Positions 1-11,606 of a stretch of 64,000 nt of DNA are shown here, piece after piece (the stretch's first letter is position 1; each line of letters opens with the position of its first letter). A model generated the notes under the pieces. It searched no databases and had not been told where the DNA came from. It saw nothing but the letters and a program-made list of their open reading frames with translations. The stretch is from positions 320,001 to 384,000 of the forward strand of contig CM043001.1 of assembly GCA_023678885.1 (NCBI GenBank), given 5' to 3'. The position numbers and the translations under genes are program-made. The DNA comes from Pogostemon cablin (Eukaryota > Streptophyta > Magnoliopsida > Lamiales > Lamiaceae).

Positions 1-1380
1 TGAAGATGAATATTGGAGAGACTTCGAACTCTCAACAACAATCTCAGGGTCCTCAGACCCGACAGGATCTGAGCCAAAATGAAGGAACTTCTGGATCACA
101 TGGAGTCCATGAAGCAAGACAAGAAGAAACATCCCAAACCCAAGGAAATTTCAAAATGAAGGTGATTGGAATGTCAACCGGAACAAGCAGAGTTCGAGGA
201 TCGAATTTACACAACACCCCATATGATCGGTCTCACTTTGAACCGATAAATCCATAAGGGTTGATCCTAAACCTCGATACTCTAGACTTCAAGAACAGAG
301 AGACCTTGATCGACGAGTGAACAAATGCAATGAAGATTGCAGGAGGAGCACTAGAACTGGATAAAGAAGGATTTATAAGATTCCTAACTATTAGCCTGGA
401 AGGATAATTAAAGTGCGCCTTGGAGGTACTTGCAGACGAAGTCAAGAAGGAGGCCATGGAAGGCGAAGATCTAGGCAATATTATTGATTGCATGGCCAAG
501 ATCTTCAAGATCCATTTCATCGGAGTATGTTAATTCGAAGGAATGGAAGAAGAAAAGAGGAAGAAGTATAGGAATGCTCTATACAGCCTGGAACTACTTA
601 ACATCTGTCACGTAGACGAGTACATCAAACTCTTCACAGAGTATAGATGGAAATCAAAGATCAAGGAGGAGGAAGTATTCCACCTATTCTTTGCCAATAT
701 TCTAAGTCCATGGAGGAAAATGCTGATAAAATAATATAAACCATGCGAGCTGGATTCAATAGCAAGGAGGATGTCTTCTCTTAAAGCCAAGATTGCAGAG
801 TGGTGTCATTAAGTATCACTACACAAGAACTACAAGAGATTAAGGGGAATTAACAAGACAGTTCCCTTATACTGCGAAAGCAATGATCTTTCAACCATCA
901 TTGGAAGAAACCCAAGAAAAAAAAATGAAGAAAAATCATCCCTACACACAAAGGAGCTGAGGATGGAGGTCCAGAAGACCAAAATCCTTTTGGTCTAAAA
1001 AAAGGCCTAGAGCTATAAATCAGGGCAAAGGTCTGGACCATCAAGATGGAGTTCAAGAAGTCAAGCCTCATCATCAGGATCAAACCAGAGGAGCACAGAA
1101 AGAACTCCCACAAGAAAAACATTTCGTAAAGCACCCACACGAGCCAATGAAAGATTCAAGGATTGTTACGTGTGGAGATAGAGGGCACATCTCACCAGAT
1201 TGCTCGAAGAACCAGAAGAGGGGAGTACGACAGATCGAAACAACTCCAGAAATAGAGGAAGCTATTTACTTCCAAGACCTAGTACATGTATATCAGTTTG
1301 AAGATATACCCTCAGACAAGAGCATCTATGAAGAAGAATAATTCAGTCAAGATGAATCTTTCGAAGATGAGTCGGAGTGA
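1..1380 (+). pseudogene. Pararetrovirus coat protein, copy 1, partial and broken
   Basis: Capsid protein of a caulimovirid, recognised by a C-terminal basic tract (about 900-1140) followed by a zinc-knuckle remnant at 1165-1203 and an acidic tail. The N-terminal part is rich in Gln and Ser (6-240). The middle aligns with the same region of copies 2 and 3. The frame is broken by stops near 255, 318, 406, 530 and 732 and by a frameshift near an A-rich run at about 925. The knuckle has lost its first Cys pair through a short deletion; what remains reads TCGDRGHISPDC. The stop TGA at 1378-1380 overlaps the movement-protein ATG at 1367. The 5' end lies outside the window. Family assignment is firm and function is lost. 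Confidence 0.8.
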
Positions 1381-2580
1381 AGAAGAGAACTTCAGACAAG
1401 AGATGCAAGAAAACATGTCTGGATTCTTTTCCCAGACATCCATTTCTCATAAGACTCTTATGAGAATCATGAATGAGGATTCAAGACTCAACATATACGA
1501 GGATTCACCGTGGGACAATTAGAACAGTTCCTCAGTTTCAAAAAGAGAAAGCACAACATCATATATAAGGTAACCAAAGGAGAAATTACCATCCCTATGG
1601 AGCTTACCGGAAATATGATGGAAATGCAGCTAGTTCCTTATAAGGAGATCAAGAGAGAACTCAGCAAGCTCCCAGAAAATGTATCTAAGACTATGTCTTG
1701 GGTCCATATTGGAGCCATTCGGATCCTCATCAAAGCAACATTCAAAGAAGGAATCGATACACCAATCGATATTGCTGTCTTTGATAAGCGGATTAAGAAT
1801 ACGAGAGAAGCATGCCTAGGAGGACTCTTGGGAAATCTATATGCAGGAAAGATGGCATTCTACATTTACCCGAGGAACACCTACAATCTGGTAGACCGAG
1901 ATTTCAATAGGGAACTCACCCTTCATCAAGATTTCAAAAACAAAGACTTGATGAGAGAAGGGAATAGGCCTTACTCTATCATATATAGTATCTCGTATGC
2001 TCTGTCCAACACTCATCATTCGGATTTATTCCAAATGAAGGAGTATATTGAGATACCAGAAGTATTCGAAAGGGTTGTATGCGTAAAAAGGTCAGAGATA
2101 ATAGAGTTACTGCCAATTCACAACATGGATTTGTAGATCAAGGATAAGCCAGTCTGGAGCAGATAAAATAGCCTCAGATTTGAACAGAGAAGGATTTCTT
2201 TCCAAGAAGATAGGATGATCAGTGAAAAATGGGAAAAGAAACCGATCGTGGAGGTAATATAGGAACCAGAGAAGTTCACAACAAAAGGTGAACTAAAGTG
2301 CACAGAAGGATGGAGAGGAGTTGAAGTAATATTTGATATCACTAAAAAGAAAAACTCTATTCCTTGTGATGTCTTGTATTATCTTCAACAACCAACAACT
2401 AGGAGATACCAAGGACAACTCAAACTTAGTGATCTTGAGCTAATAATCGAGGGAGTTGCAGAAAGATTCCCAGAACAATTGGTTCTGGGATTGGAGTTTC
2501 TCGAGGATCATAAACTTTGTGAATGATTACAAGATGGAAAGGAATTCACGGTCAAGGGAAAGAGATACAAGGTTCACTAA
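1367..2580 (+). pseudogene. Pararetrovirus 30K-type movement protein, copy 1
   Basis: Cell-to-cell movement protein homologue, which in living relatives opens plasmodesmata as tubules. The core at 1690-1960 contains the stretch from IGAIRILIKATF through GNLYAGK to YIYPRNTYNL, the Caulimoviridae movement-protein type. I take the ATG at 1367 because it overlaps the coat stop in the motif ATGAGTCGGAGTGA, as in the other copies. A frameshift lies at about 1510-1520 and stops occur at 2134 (TAG), 2164 and about 2260. Collinear sequence continues to a TAA at 2578-2580. Polymerase follows 33 bp downstream. Confidence 0.82.
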
Positions 2581-2613
2581 TAGAGCCTCGGGTTTATAGT
2601 CTCTAATCTACCC

Positions 2614-4669
2614 ATGACCACAAGTCCATTCTCGATATATATCATTATTGGGATGATATATAAGAAGCATCGTGTGGGTATTTTGCAGCATACATTGATT
2701 CAGGAGCCAATATCTGCACAACAAAAGAAGGAGTCTTTCCTAAGGCTCAGGTGAAAATTTGCCAACCGTACTAGGAAGAGATTTCTCACGAAGAGTGCTA
2801 ATCCTTAAAAAAGGAATCAAGCAAGCAAAAATCATGATCAGAGGAGCGGATTGTACCCCATGGTACAAGGTGAAAACTACCCCGATATATTTTCACGACA
2901 CCAGAGCTGATATTCTGTTAGAAAATAATTTCCTACAAACATTCAAGCGTTTTACCCAAGAAAACGCAACAAGAAGGCTTATTTTTACAACCCTTTGTGA
3001 ACATAAGATTATCACTCAGAGACTGCATAATGCATTTCAAAGAAAAATGCCAATCAGATTTCGCACCAAGCGTGTTGATAATGAAGGAAAACTTAGCCAT
3101 ACAAAGATGAATAATCGAAGGAAATATGGCGAAGCAGTCCTTCAAATGAGAACTGAGACCAGAGGAGGATGGAAGATGAAAAAACCTAAAGAAAAATACA
3201 ATCCACATTCTCAAAGCAAGCTTGGGAGAAAGCCTACAGAGAGACTTCACAATCGAAGAACAAACATCTTTGGAGGGGATGTCAAGAAGAAGATATAGAG
3301 GAATTTCAATGAGGATCCTCTAGCCTGATGGGATAAAAACGAGCTCAAAGCTTCACTCAAAGTTAAAGATGGAAAGAAGAATGAGTTCGTGAGATACAAG
3401 CCTATCCTGATGAAACAAGAGGATCGAGAGGATATGCAGCTAATACTTAAGGAACATCTGGACCTTAAGTTGATATCACCAGGAGTATCTCCATATAGCA
3501 GTCCAGGATTTCTGGTTCGAAATCATGGAGAAGTCAAGAGGGGAAAGCCGAGACTTGTGATCAACTACAAAGGGATCAACAATATTTTGGAGTTCAATAG
3601 ATACTACATACAAAGTAGGAAATACTTGATCAACTGTATCAAGAATGCCAAGGTATTCTCAAAGTCCGATTGCAAATCTGGGTTCTACCAGATTATGATA
3701 GAAGAAGAAAGCAAGAAGTTCACAGCCTTCTCCACACACAAGGTCATTATATCTGAAATGTAATGCCTATGGGCTTGGAAAACGCACCCCAGATATAGCA
3801 AAGAAAGATGGATAATATTTTCAAGGATTATTTCTCATTCATGTTTATCTATGTGGATGATATCCTCATAGCCTCAAAAAACATGAAGGAACATTTGGCG
3901 CACTTGGAAGTCTCTTCAGAAGTATGTCACAAGGAAGGATTGGTGCTTTTTGAAAAGAAAACAGTAATTGCAACAAGGCAGATCGAGTTTCTTGGAGTCG
4001 AGATCGATGAGTCTAGAATAATCTTACAACCACATATTGCAGAAAAGGCTCAAGGATTTTCTGAAGATTTCAAGGCAAGAAACAACTCCAGAGCTTCTTA
4101 GGAGTTGTCAACTTTGCTGGAATGTTCATCAACAATCTAGAGCAATACAGGAAGGTGTTCAGTCCTCTGTTGAAAAAAGATTCCGAGTTCAAATGGGAGG
4201 AATCACACTGAACAATGGTAAAACAATAAAGGAGGTTTGCAATAAGCTCCCCAAGTTAGCTATACCAAATGACGAGGACGAATTGGTACTCTACAAAGAT
4301 GGCAGTGACCATTGGTGGACAGCGATTCTAACTAAGTCCACACCTGAAGGAGAAGTGTCATGCAGATACTGTAGTGGGCTCTTTGCGGAGAATGAAGCGA
4401 AGAGGTGGTACATCAATGAAAAGGAGTTCTTTGCGGTTTGGAAGGCGTTAAAAAAATGGCCGTTATTTCTTCTCGCGAAGAAATTTATCCTTAAAATTGA
4501 TAACACAAGTGTCAAAGCCTTTTTTAAAAATAAAATTGAATCTAAACCAGAAAAGGCTAAACTTTTAAGATGCCAAGCAGAATGTCAATATTATGATTTT
4601 AATATTGTTATTACTAAATTTGTTGATAATGTTTTGGCAGATTTCTTGACGAGAGATGGAGGGAGCTGA
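2614..4669 (+). pseudogene. Pararetrovirus polymerase (protease-RT-RNase H), copy 1
   Basis: Replication polyprotein of a caulimovirid. The aspartic protease site YIDSGANIC lies at about 2690-2720. The reverse transcriptase spans about 3400-4080, with LVINYKGINN and the catalytic YVDD at 3850-3861. RNase H spans about 4270-4660, with DGSDHWW, KEFFAV, LKIDNTS and VLADFLTRDG; the first catalytic position reads LYKDGSD where copy 2 has LYTDASD. The likely start is the ATG at 2614. A one-base deletion near 2670 shifts the frame upstream of the protease motif, and stops interrupt the frame at 3296, 3327 and 3762. No integrase domain is present, as expected for pararetroviruses. Confidence 0.85.
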
Positions 4670-4703
4670 AATAGACTTCATCCTAACTGTTTAAAGGCAC
4701 CTG

Positions 4704-4829
4704 ATGGATAACCTTGAGTCACTCCAAAGGTAATTCGAGAATCTGGTACTTAATGCAACGCGTGCTGGAAGAATATAAGAGAGTGATCGGACCAAAGTTT
4801 CCAATCGCATACAAGATTGCATTCGCAAT
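4704..4829 (+). pseudogene. Pararetrovirus fourth ORF, 5' fragment, copy 1
   Basis: Begins at an ATG 35 bp after the polymerase stop, at the same place as the ORF starting at 21333 (copy 2) and 61115 (copy 3). The second codon region already carries TAA (ATGGATAACC, read MDN in frame) and the sequence is lost at 4829, where Copia DNA begins. Only about 40 codons remain. By position this is the transactivator/inclusion-body gene of caulimovirids; no diagnostic motif remains in this fragment. Confidence 0.55.
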
Positions 4830-5099
4830 TTATTGTGATAATAATGATGCAATTGCAAACTTGAAGGAATCATGAGCTCATAAGGCAATTAAACACATAG
4901 AGCTCGAGTACCACCTGTTACGAGAAATTGTATGATGAGGGGAAGGTTGTTGTCGCCTAGATTGCATCGGATGATAACCTAGTAAAATCCTTTTACAAGG
5001 ACCTTAAGGAGAAAGCTTTTGATGGTCGTGTAGTGGGAATGGAAATCAGATATATGGAAGAAGACATGACATCATAGTCTTTTAATATAAGTGAGAGAT
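4830..5099 (+). pseudogene. Ty1/Copia RNase H 3'-end fragment
   Basis: Matches 15204-15469 of the Copia element downstream, including the RNase H piece read as IYCDNN in the better copy and the region up to the polypurine tract just before the LTR. It lies directly between viral copy 1 and the LTR at 5100-6018. It is therefore a second copy of the Copia 3' end, not the 5' flank expected for a clean insertion. The frame is broken. Confidence 0.75.
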
Positions 5100-6018
5100 T
5101 ATTGGATTGTATACTAAAAGTCTAGCTTTTTATATGAACAATGTTATAACAATTTATTTGAAATGAGAATCATATGATCAAATGATTGCGTTTTATAATT
5201 TATTTATATGTACGATGCAATAGTCTACTTACTTTATACTGTAGATAATATGTTGTGCGACAACACGTGGAAGATCATATTATCGATTCCCTTATAAAGT
5301 ATAAACAGATGCTCACATCCGAGATAGACGGGGACTCTCTATCTAGATGGTTGTAGTGTGATTTGGTATTAGTTTGTCTTGACTATAGAATCACATTAGT
5401 ATGCTTTGTGTGTATTGAGCAGGACCACTTGAGATCGTTCGACTTATACTGACTTATAGAAGAACTTGATCTCTGCTATTATGGATATTCGTGCTCTTAA
5501 TCCCTATATAATAATCTCGACATGTAAGACAATATGTATTTCTTTGATTCATCAATGAGTGAGATTTACATGTTATTTAATCAACAAACTCGGTGAGTTG
5601 GGAAATAGTATTGTCTCTAAGGTGTGTTGTTGATTGTAAAAGGAATCCATGTCCGAAATAGGTTGATGATGTCCCCATGAGGAGCTCATAAGGATATCAT
5701 GTAAACCCTGCAGGTGGATTTATCCGGGCATGATAATGAGGTTGAGTGGTACTACTCTCGGATGAGATATTATTAATGGAGTTATCATTAACTTAATTAA
5801 TTAATAAGCATTGTATATCTTAAACATGGGAAGACTAACGGGCTCATAATAAGAAGGAGTCCAAAATAGTGAGATTGCGCAGGCTGTCGGCGAGAATTCA
5901 TCTTTTTCAACCTACCCTGGTGAAAGATAAATATTTCTATGTTTTCTTGCTTTCGCTGATTGTTAGAAACGTATGGAACCCTAACGGTTCACGTTAATCA
6001 AATGATCGATTGCCAACA
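5100..6018 (+). repeat. Copia LTR, left, internally deleted
   Basis: Starts TATTGG (TGTTGG in the other LTR) and ends CCAACA, followed two bases later by the primer site. It is 919 bp against 1386 bp for 15470-16855. The missing block corresponds to about 16220-16690 of the right LTR and is lost at the join GGAGTCCAAAATAGTGAGA near 5870. Point differences are frequent. Confidence 0.82.
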
Positions 6019-6020
6019 AT

Positions 6021-6032
6021 TGGTATCAGAGC
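6021..6032 (+). other. Copia primer binding site (tRNA-iMet)
   Basis: TGGTATCAGAGC lies two bases after the LTR end. It is complementary to the 3' end of plant initiator tRNA-Met, the usual primer of Ty1/Copia elements. Confidence 0.85.
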
Positions 6033-6204
6033 TTCGGTTTTGTGGTGAAGCGTGAAACGTTAGGTTAGGGTTTATGTCAAAAGGTAAAAGGGTTTAAGTA
6101 TTCATGTTATGCTAGTATACCCTATTCGAATACCATATACCTGTGTCAAACGTGGACTAGGGTTTAGAAATTATTATTTCTTATTGAATACTCTATACGT
6201 TTGA

Positions 6205-6860
6205 CGGCACTCTTCGAAAATTTGATAATCTGGAAATTTTTGAAAATTTGATAATAAAATTTTTTTGAAAATTTGATAATCTGGATATTTTCAAAAATTT
6301 AATAATCTGGAAATTTTGAAAATTTGATAATCTGAAAATTTTCGAAAATTTGATCATTTGGATATTTTTGAAAATTTGATAATCTGGAAATTTTTAAAAA
6401 TTTAATAATCTGGGAATTTTTGGAAAATTTTATAATTTGGAAATTTTGAAAATTTGATAATCTGGATATTTTTAAAAATTTGATAATCTGGAAGTTTCGA
6501 AAATTTGATAATCTAAAAATTTAAAAAATTTGATAATCTGGAAATTTCAAAAATTTGATAATCTGGGGTTTTCGAAAATTTCAAAAATTTGATAATATGA
6601 AAATTTTGAAAATTTGATAATCTGGTCGATATAGATGATTTTTATAATTTGGGCGATATCGACGGTCGATATCGATAGTTTCAAAAATTCGATAATCTGA
6701 AAGTTTTTTGAAAATTTGATAATCTGATCGATATCGATGATTTCGATAATCTCGACGATATCGATAGTCGATATCGATATTTTCTAAAATTTGAAAATCT
6801 GGAGATTTTTCCAAAATTTGATAATTTGGAGGTCGTTGCCCGTATTCTTGCTTGGTGGCG
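6205..6860 (+). repeat. AT-rich minisatellite in Copia leader
   Basis: About 20 degenerate copies of a 25-30 bp unit built on GAAAATTTGATAATCTGGA. From 6620 on it is mixed with TCGATATCGA palindromes. It lies between the primer site and the gag remnants. ORFs crossing it on the minus strand (rich in SNFRKYRYR-like repeats) only reflect the repeat. Confidence 0.8.
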
Positions 6861-7084
6861 AACAATCAAATTCGCTGATATATAACTGTTATAATTAATT
6901 TAATTATTTAATTATTGTTATACATGCTATGCATGATTCTCTTTGATTTACTGCCTAATGTGCCGTAATAAGAGCATGCTAGGTTGCATATTTTATTATG
7001 AATATTATATGCATATAAAAATTCTCGATGCTAAATTACTAAGTGGGAGAGAGAATTGGTAATTAATTCCCGCGGCCTCCATTA

Positions 7085-7290
7085 TTGGTTTGTAAGTGAT
7101 GTGAGTAAACTTGCCTGTTGGCAATAGGCATTCCTCCCTAACGGATGAGTTTATTCATGGATCACTGGTACATACTTCGTTAAATAATTATTATTTGTAA
7201 TGTGATGCACATGAACTTGCATGTTGGCATAGACCTTCCTCCCTAACGGATGAGTTTATATGCGGATCACTGGTACAAACTTATAATTGA
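7085..7290 (+). repeat. Tandem duplication in Copia leader
   Basis: Two copies of a unit of about 115 bp, marked by CTCCCTAACGGATGAGTTTAT followed by GGATCACTGGTACA, at about 7095-7172 and 7205-7277. This is non-coding leader sequence upstream of gag. Confidence 0.65.
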
Positions 7291-7689
7291 TGATTGTAGG
7301 AAGTTATCAGAGAGCGTGTGTACTTTTCAAACTATAAGGCACATAAGGTTGCTCAATGAACTTGGGATCAAATAATGGTGTACATTTAGGTGTAAATAAT
7401 TAGTATCCTCCCCAACGGAGTCACTTCTATTATTTGCATGGCTAAAGAGGAACCGACTATTAATTATTTTGTCATGATGTTAGGTTGACAAATTAAATTA
7501 ATGGGTAAAACCTTCTCTTGTAAATATTCAAATTTGTAAACGTCCACACTAATGTGGTTTGCAGACTCACGGTGCTTGAGATGTCGGTAAATTTTATTTA
7601 TATATTTTTTGAGGGAATCAATATAAATGGATAAATTCGAAGATTTGATCGGTGTATTTATTTATGATTCTCTGTTTTTTCAAAATAGT

Positions 7690-8456
7690 TTTATCTTTAC
7701 TTATTGTTAACTAAAAGAAATTATATTTACTGGTCCAAAATTAGATGATTAGAAAAGAACCTTGATTTTGAATTTTACTGCTTAGGAAAACATATGTACT
7801 CCCTAAGGATGTTCTGTGATGCCTATTAATCAAAGTTTCTTGTAGAAAGGTGAGAGGTTCATAGAAATATGATGGTCTCATGCGACTCTTCAAATACTTG
7901 AGTAAGTTAGAAAGGCAAGAGGTAATGGATAAGTTGGTGAATGAATTGGGAATACCTCGAGTAGAAATTGAGGAAAAAACCTAGATCAATTTATTCTCTA
8001 TAATTTGCCTGGATATTTTGAGTAAGTTTTACCTAAAATACGAGAGGTTGTATATGGTGGGGAACTTCTGACAAAACATGTGGTGAAGGAAAGCCATTTT
8101 CATCAAGGAATGAACAAGGCTAGTATCTCATTCACTAGTCGTTGAAGCATAATTAGTAATGGCATCTACTGACACGTTGTGTGTAGATACCAAAATCACT
8201 AAAAGCCTGCAACTAAGTGACGATGAGATTGTTATGTACATTGGTAATACTACAAGAGTAGTAGCTGTTGCAGTGAGAGTTGTTTATTTATCTTATGATA
8301 GGAATAAATGTTTGATTATAAGAAATTGTCTTTACATACTTTTTCATAGAAAGAATTTCATTTTAGTTTCTATGCATTTATGGATGGATAATCAATTTCA
8401 TTTAAATGGCAAGGTCATAGTGATGAGGGATGGAGCTATATCTGTTGTGGTATGTT
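7690..8456 (+). pseudogene. Copia gag to protease remnant
   Basis: A degenerate gag lies at about 7700-8150; a stretch reading as NYIYWSK resembles the Copia gag N-terminal region. A protease-region piece follows at 8159-8456, reading LSDDEIVMYIGNTTRVVAV and later CLYILFHRKNF, which resembles the part after the catalytic DSG of Copia proteases and the linker to the integrase. The catalytic DSG itself is not seen. The nested LTR element interrupts the reading at 8530 and integrase remnants resume at 13058. Confidence 0.6.
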
Positions 8457-8529
8457 AGTGACAATTTGTAAACTCTTAAATCATGTTTATCCTATGGATG
8501 CAACAAATAGTAATTAATAGCGCGTCTTC

Positions 8530-9975
8530 TGATTGATCGTTAATAGTCCGGGCGACCAAGCAACAAAATATCGAACCCAAGGGAATTTAGGATTCGTGGC
8601 CTTCAAGTTATAGTCTCGTATTAGTTAGGGACGACCGAGAAGAGAGATAATAAAAACAAGAAAAGAAACTAATTACAATATTTTTGGAATTTTCAACGCA
8701 AAGGAAATCTTCATGATGCAATTCAAATGGATCAATCATGTAACACATCTAATTGCCTCCCAATTTAAGCTATCATAGTAAGAGCGATCACTATTTTCAC
8801 CTAAACTCTCTCTCGAGATGAAGAGGATGTAGGCTCTTACAAAGACCCCAAAGTAGCACATAGGATCGATACCATAGCGAACACCTCCCAATTGGTACTA
8901 ATTACACGTACGAGTTCCCTAAAAGATACTAAATCATAGGTAATATTTCCTTTCTAGGTACAATGAATTCACTAAGGTTGGGTTCCCCTCACTAGATTAA
9001 TTGACCTCTCGATCTAACCTCTCTAGTGTCTACTTATGTAGTTCTAAACATGAGAGGTCGTCTCCAACTCTTCCCACATTAATCCACATAACCCACATGA
9101 TGAAATGATTAAATTAATTCCTAAAACACATAATTGAACTCTCGTTCTAACCACATGCACTAGATAATTAACCGCACAAATCAAACATATAGATTAAACA
9201 ATTAAGCATCCATAAATGAAACTAATCAAAGCCGGGATTGCAATTTAAATAATATCACAAATTAATCCATAATCTAAACATCACTTAAACATCCAAAACA
9301 TAGAAAATAAAAAGATAATAAGTAGGATTAGATTACACCTTAATGAAGTTTTACATCCATGAAGATCATCCTTTCCTTGGTGTCCCCACCTTCTTGGAAA
9401 ACAATAAAATCCTAATCTAGAAAAAATATTTAAACTACGGACGGATCCCTCACCCCGAAAGGGGGAGGGATCTCAACTATGGAGGTCTTACTTAAAAGCC
9501 CTCTCAACTATTGAATCTAATGATTCAATTTAATGGAATTTAATGGGTGAGAATTGGTACATGGTGGCTTTCATGGAAGAGGGTATTTATAGTAGTAAGG
9601 GTGAGAGACATTTGAGTGAGTTTCCAATGTGGGACAAGTGGGTTCATGTAGTGGTAGAGTGAGAGGAATTTGTAGTAAGTAATCAATGTGGGATAATTTA
9701 GCTCATGTCACCAAAAATGGGATTTATAACAATTTTTCCTTTGGTCCGTTCTTGCTCGTTTCAACTCCAAATCGAGCTTCATTTTCTCCCACATCTTCCT
9801 CTTCACTTGTAGAATCCATTTTTATCAAAATCACCAATTTTTCTGCAAAAATAAACAAAAATACCTTTCTCCAAATAATCAAGCAATTAATAGTATTTTC
9901 ATTAAAATCATGCTCAATTATTAAATTAAAGCCACAAAAATCCACTTAAAATCTAGGTGAATTTCACAACGATCA
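8530..9975 (-). repeat. 3' LTR of minus-strand LARD-like element
   Basis: 1446 bp, beginning TGATTGATCG and ending CGATCA. Nearly identical to 11607-13052. In element orientation this is the 3' LTR, because the polypurine tract lies next to it at 9976-9990. Confidence 0.92.
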
Positions 9976-10011
9976 AACCCCAAACTTAAAGTGTTGCTCG
10001 TCCCCGAGCAA
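9976..10011 (-). other. Polypurine tract and adjacent hairpin
   Basis: On the minus strand the sequence reads AAGTTTGGGGTT directly before the LTR, a plus-strand primer tract. Just upstream is the inverted repeat TTGCTCG-4 nt-CGAGCAA (9994-10011), also present before the tract of the element at 23164-31565. Confidence 0.8.
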
Positions 10012-11586
10012 CGAAAGAAAAGAAAGAACGAGGAGGGGAATTCACCTAGAATTGAATCAAGATATCAATGAGATTGAGTCACTTCAAAGCTATTTCAATT
10101 CAATCAAAACAAGCGACAAGATATCAATTTAAATGCATACAAATTAAATTTAGGAAATATGCAAGCAAGTGAGACTTTCACTACTCCTCTCTAGATTTTG
10201 CTTTTCACTCTCACACTCAAGGGTGTATGGGAGAAGTGTATACTCTCAAAAATCAATTCAAATGTATGTCATTACCATATGCTTGCCAAAGGTCTAAACT
10301 CTCTACCACTTGTATGTGTTAATTATTGAATCAAAAAGGTCTTTAATGGGGTTGTAATGTAGGCTCTTTGGTCTTGGGTAGGAAAATTTAGGAAAAGTAA
10401 GCTCAAGATTAGTAGAGAATTTAAGTTGATTGATCACTTCAACTCTCATCCTCTCTTTTTCTCTTTTAACCTCAAGAAAAATGTAATCTTCCATCCGACA
10501 CACTAACAAACCATTTTTCTTTTTTTTTTTGTTCCATTATTGAGTTTTTTTTTTCTCTCTTTTTCACAAGGGCTCTCTTTCCATTTTTCTAGTAGAGCTC
10601 CTTTATGCTTCTTTTATACAAGTTTTACTCAATTTTTTTTCTTCTTTTCACACAACCTCCATTTTTTCTTTTTCATCTTTTCTCCCTCTTTTCTAGCACT
10701 TTCACCATTTTTCTCTTTTCAAACTCTCTTGTAAGCTCAATTCAACCACTTCATCCCCATTAATCCTCTACTAATCGACAAAGGTGATTAGGATATAAAA
10801 TATGGATAAAAATGGCTAAATTTGTAGGTTGCCAAAGAAATAAGGATAATAAGCTCAAAGGGCAAACTACGAAATAATTTCATTTGGTAGGATTAATTTG
10901 GCTAAGTGACTTGTCAACACAAAGATGGCATTAAATCATTTCCAACAATCTTCACACACGTGCAGTTTCAAGAAGACACAATGGCAAGTTCTAGAATGTA
11001 CACAAAAGAATGATGAACTCAAGAAAGAAAAACCATTTGATATTACGATTTAATGGCTCAAAAAGCTCACGAACTTGTAGTAGTGAAAGAAACACAAAAA
11101 AAGCACAAACCATAACTCAACAAGTACATAAGTAAAAATCCATCTCGTCACAAGTTTCAACTAAATATCATAGTTTCAAAATTTCTCACAATGAAGCACG
11201 AGAGAGCCAAGAAAGATTTCTCCTTATTGAATGCAAAAACAAAGAAATGAGAAAAAGTGTGCCAAGGAAAAGAGTAAGGACTTAAACGTGCGCCTGTTCA
11301 ATATGCTCAAGTAGGAGTTCATTGATGCATTTTTTATAATTCAAACCGTAGAAAAGTCAAGTAACAAAGAGAACATACCCCTAAACTTAAATTAGGCAAA
11401 GTTGAATTTAAGTTGAGAAAATATTCGTTACCTCAATTTGCACCACTCCTTTGCTCTTCAAGGCCAATACCATGGCACAACACTTTCGTCCCTACAAACA
11501 CAACCATAAAACAAAAAAAACAAATCAAATAAAAATGTTCCTATCCTAACACTCAACGAAACCCGAAGTCACAAATACAACTGAAT
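10012..11586 (-). other. Non-coding internal region of LARD-like element
   Basis: No gag, protease or RT is readable in any frame. It contains T-rich and A-rich tracts, including 10518-10730, where a 64-residue Phe-rich ORF is only a compositional artefact. Parts resemble the non-coding 3' region of the plus-strand element near 29500 (for example the AGGTCTTTAATGGGG area). Confidence 0.7.
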
Positions 11587-11604
11587 TCCCCGGCAACGGC
11601 GCCA
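11587..11604 (-). other. Primer binding site of LARD-like element
   Basis: Minus-strand sequence TGGCGCCGTTGCCGGGGA, two bases from the right LTR. This is the primer type usual in Athila/Tat Ty3-Gypsy elements and it fixes the element's orientation. Confidence 0.88.
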
Positions 11605-11606
11605 TT

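Larger units (their letters stand above)
1..4829 (+). mobile_element. Endogenous pararetrovirus (Caulimoviridae-like), copy 1, 5'-truncated by window edge
   Basis: This is a decayed viral copy integrated in plant DNA. It carries, in order, coat protein, movement protein, polymerase and the start of a fourth ORF, all on the plus strand and collinear with copies 2 (16856-22055) and 3 (55444-64000). No LTR or integrase is seen, which fits a pararetrovirus and not an LTR retrotransposon. The window starts inside the coat gene; position 5 aligns with about 56400 of copy 3. The right end is abrupt at 4829, where viral sequence switches to Copia RNase H sequence sharing only CAA at the join. Many stops and frameshifts make it non-functional. 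Confidence 0.88.

Noticed and set aside
10540..10734. Phe-rich ORF resembling a membrane protein
   Set aside because: Arises from a T/C-rich tract in a non-coding retrotransposon interior.
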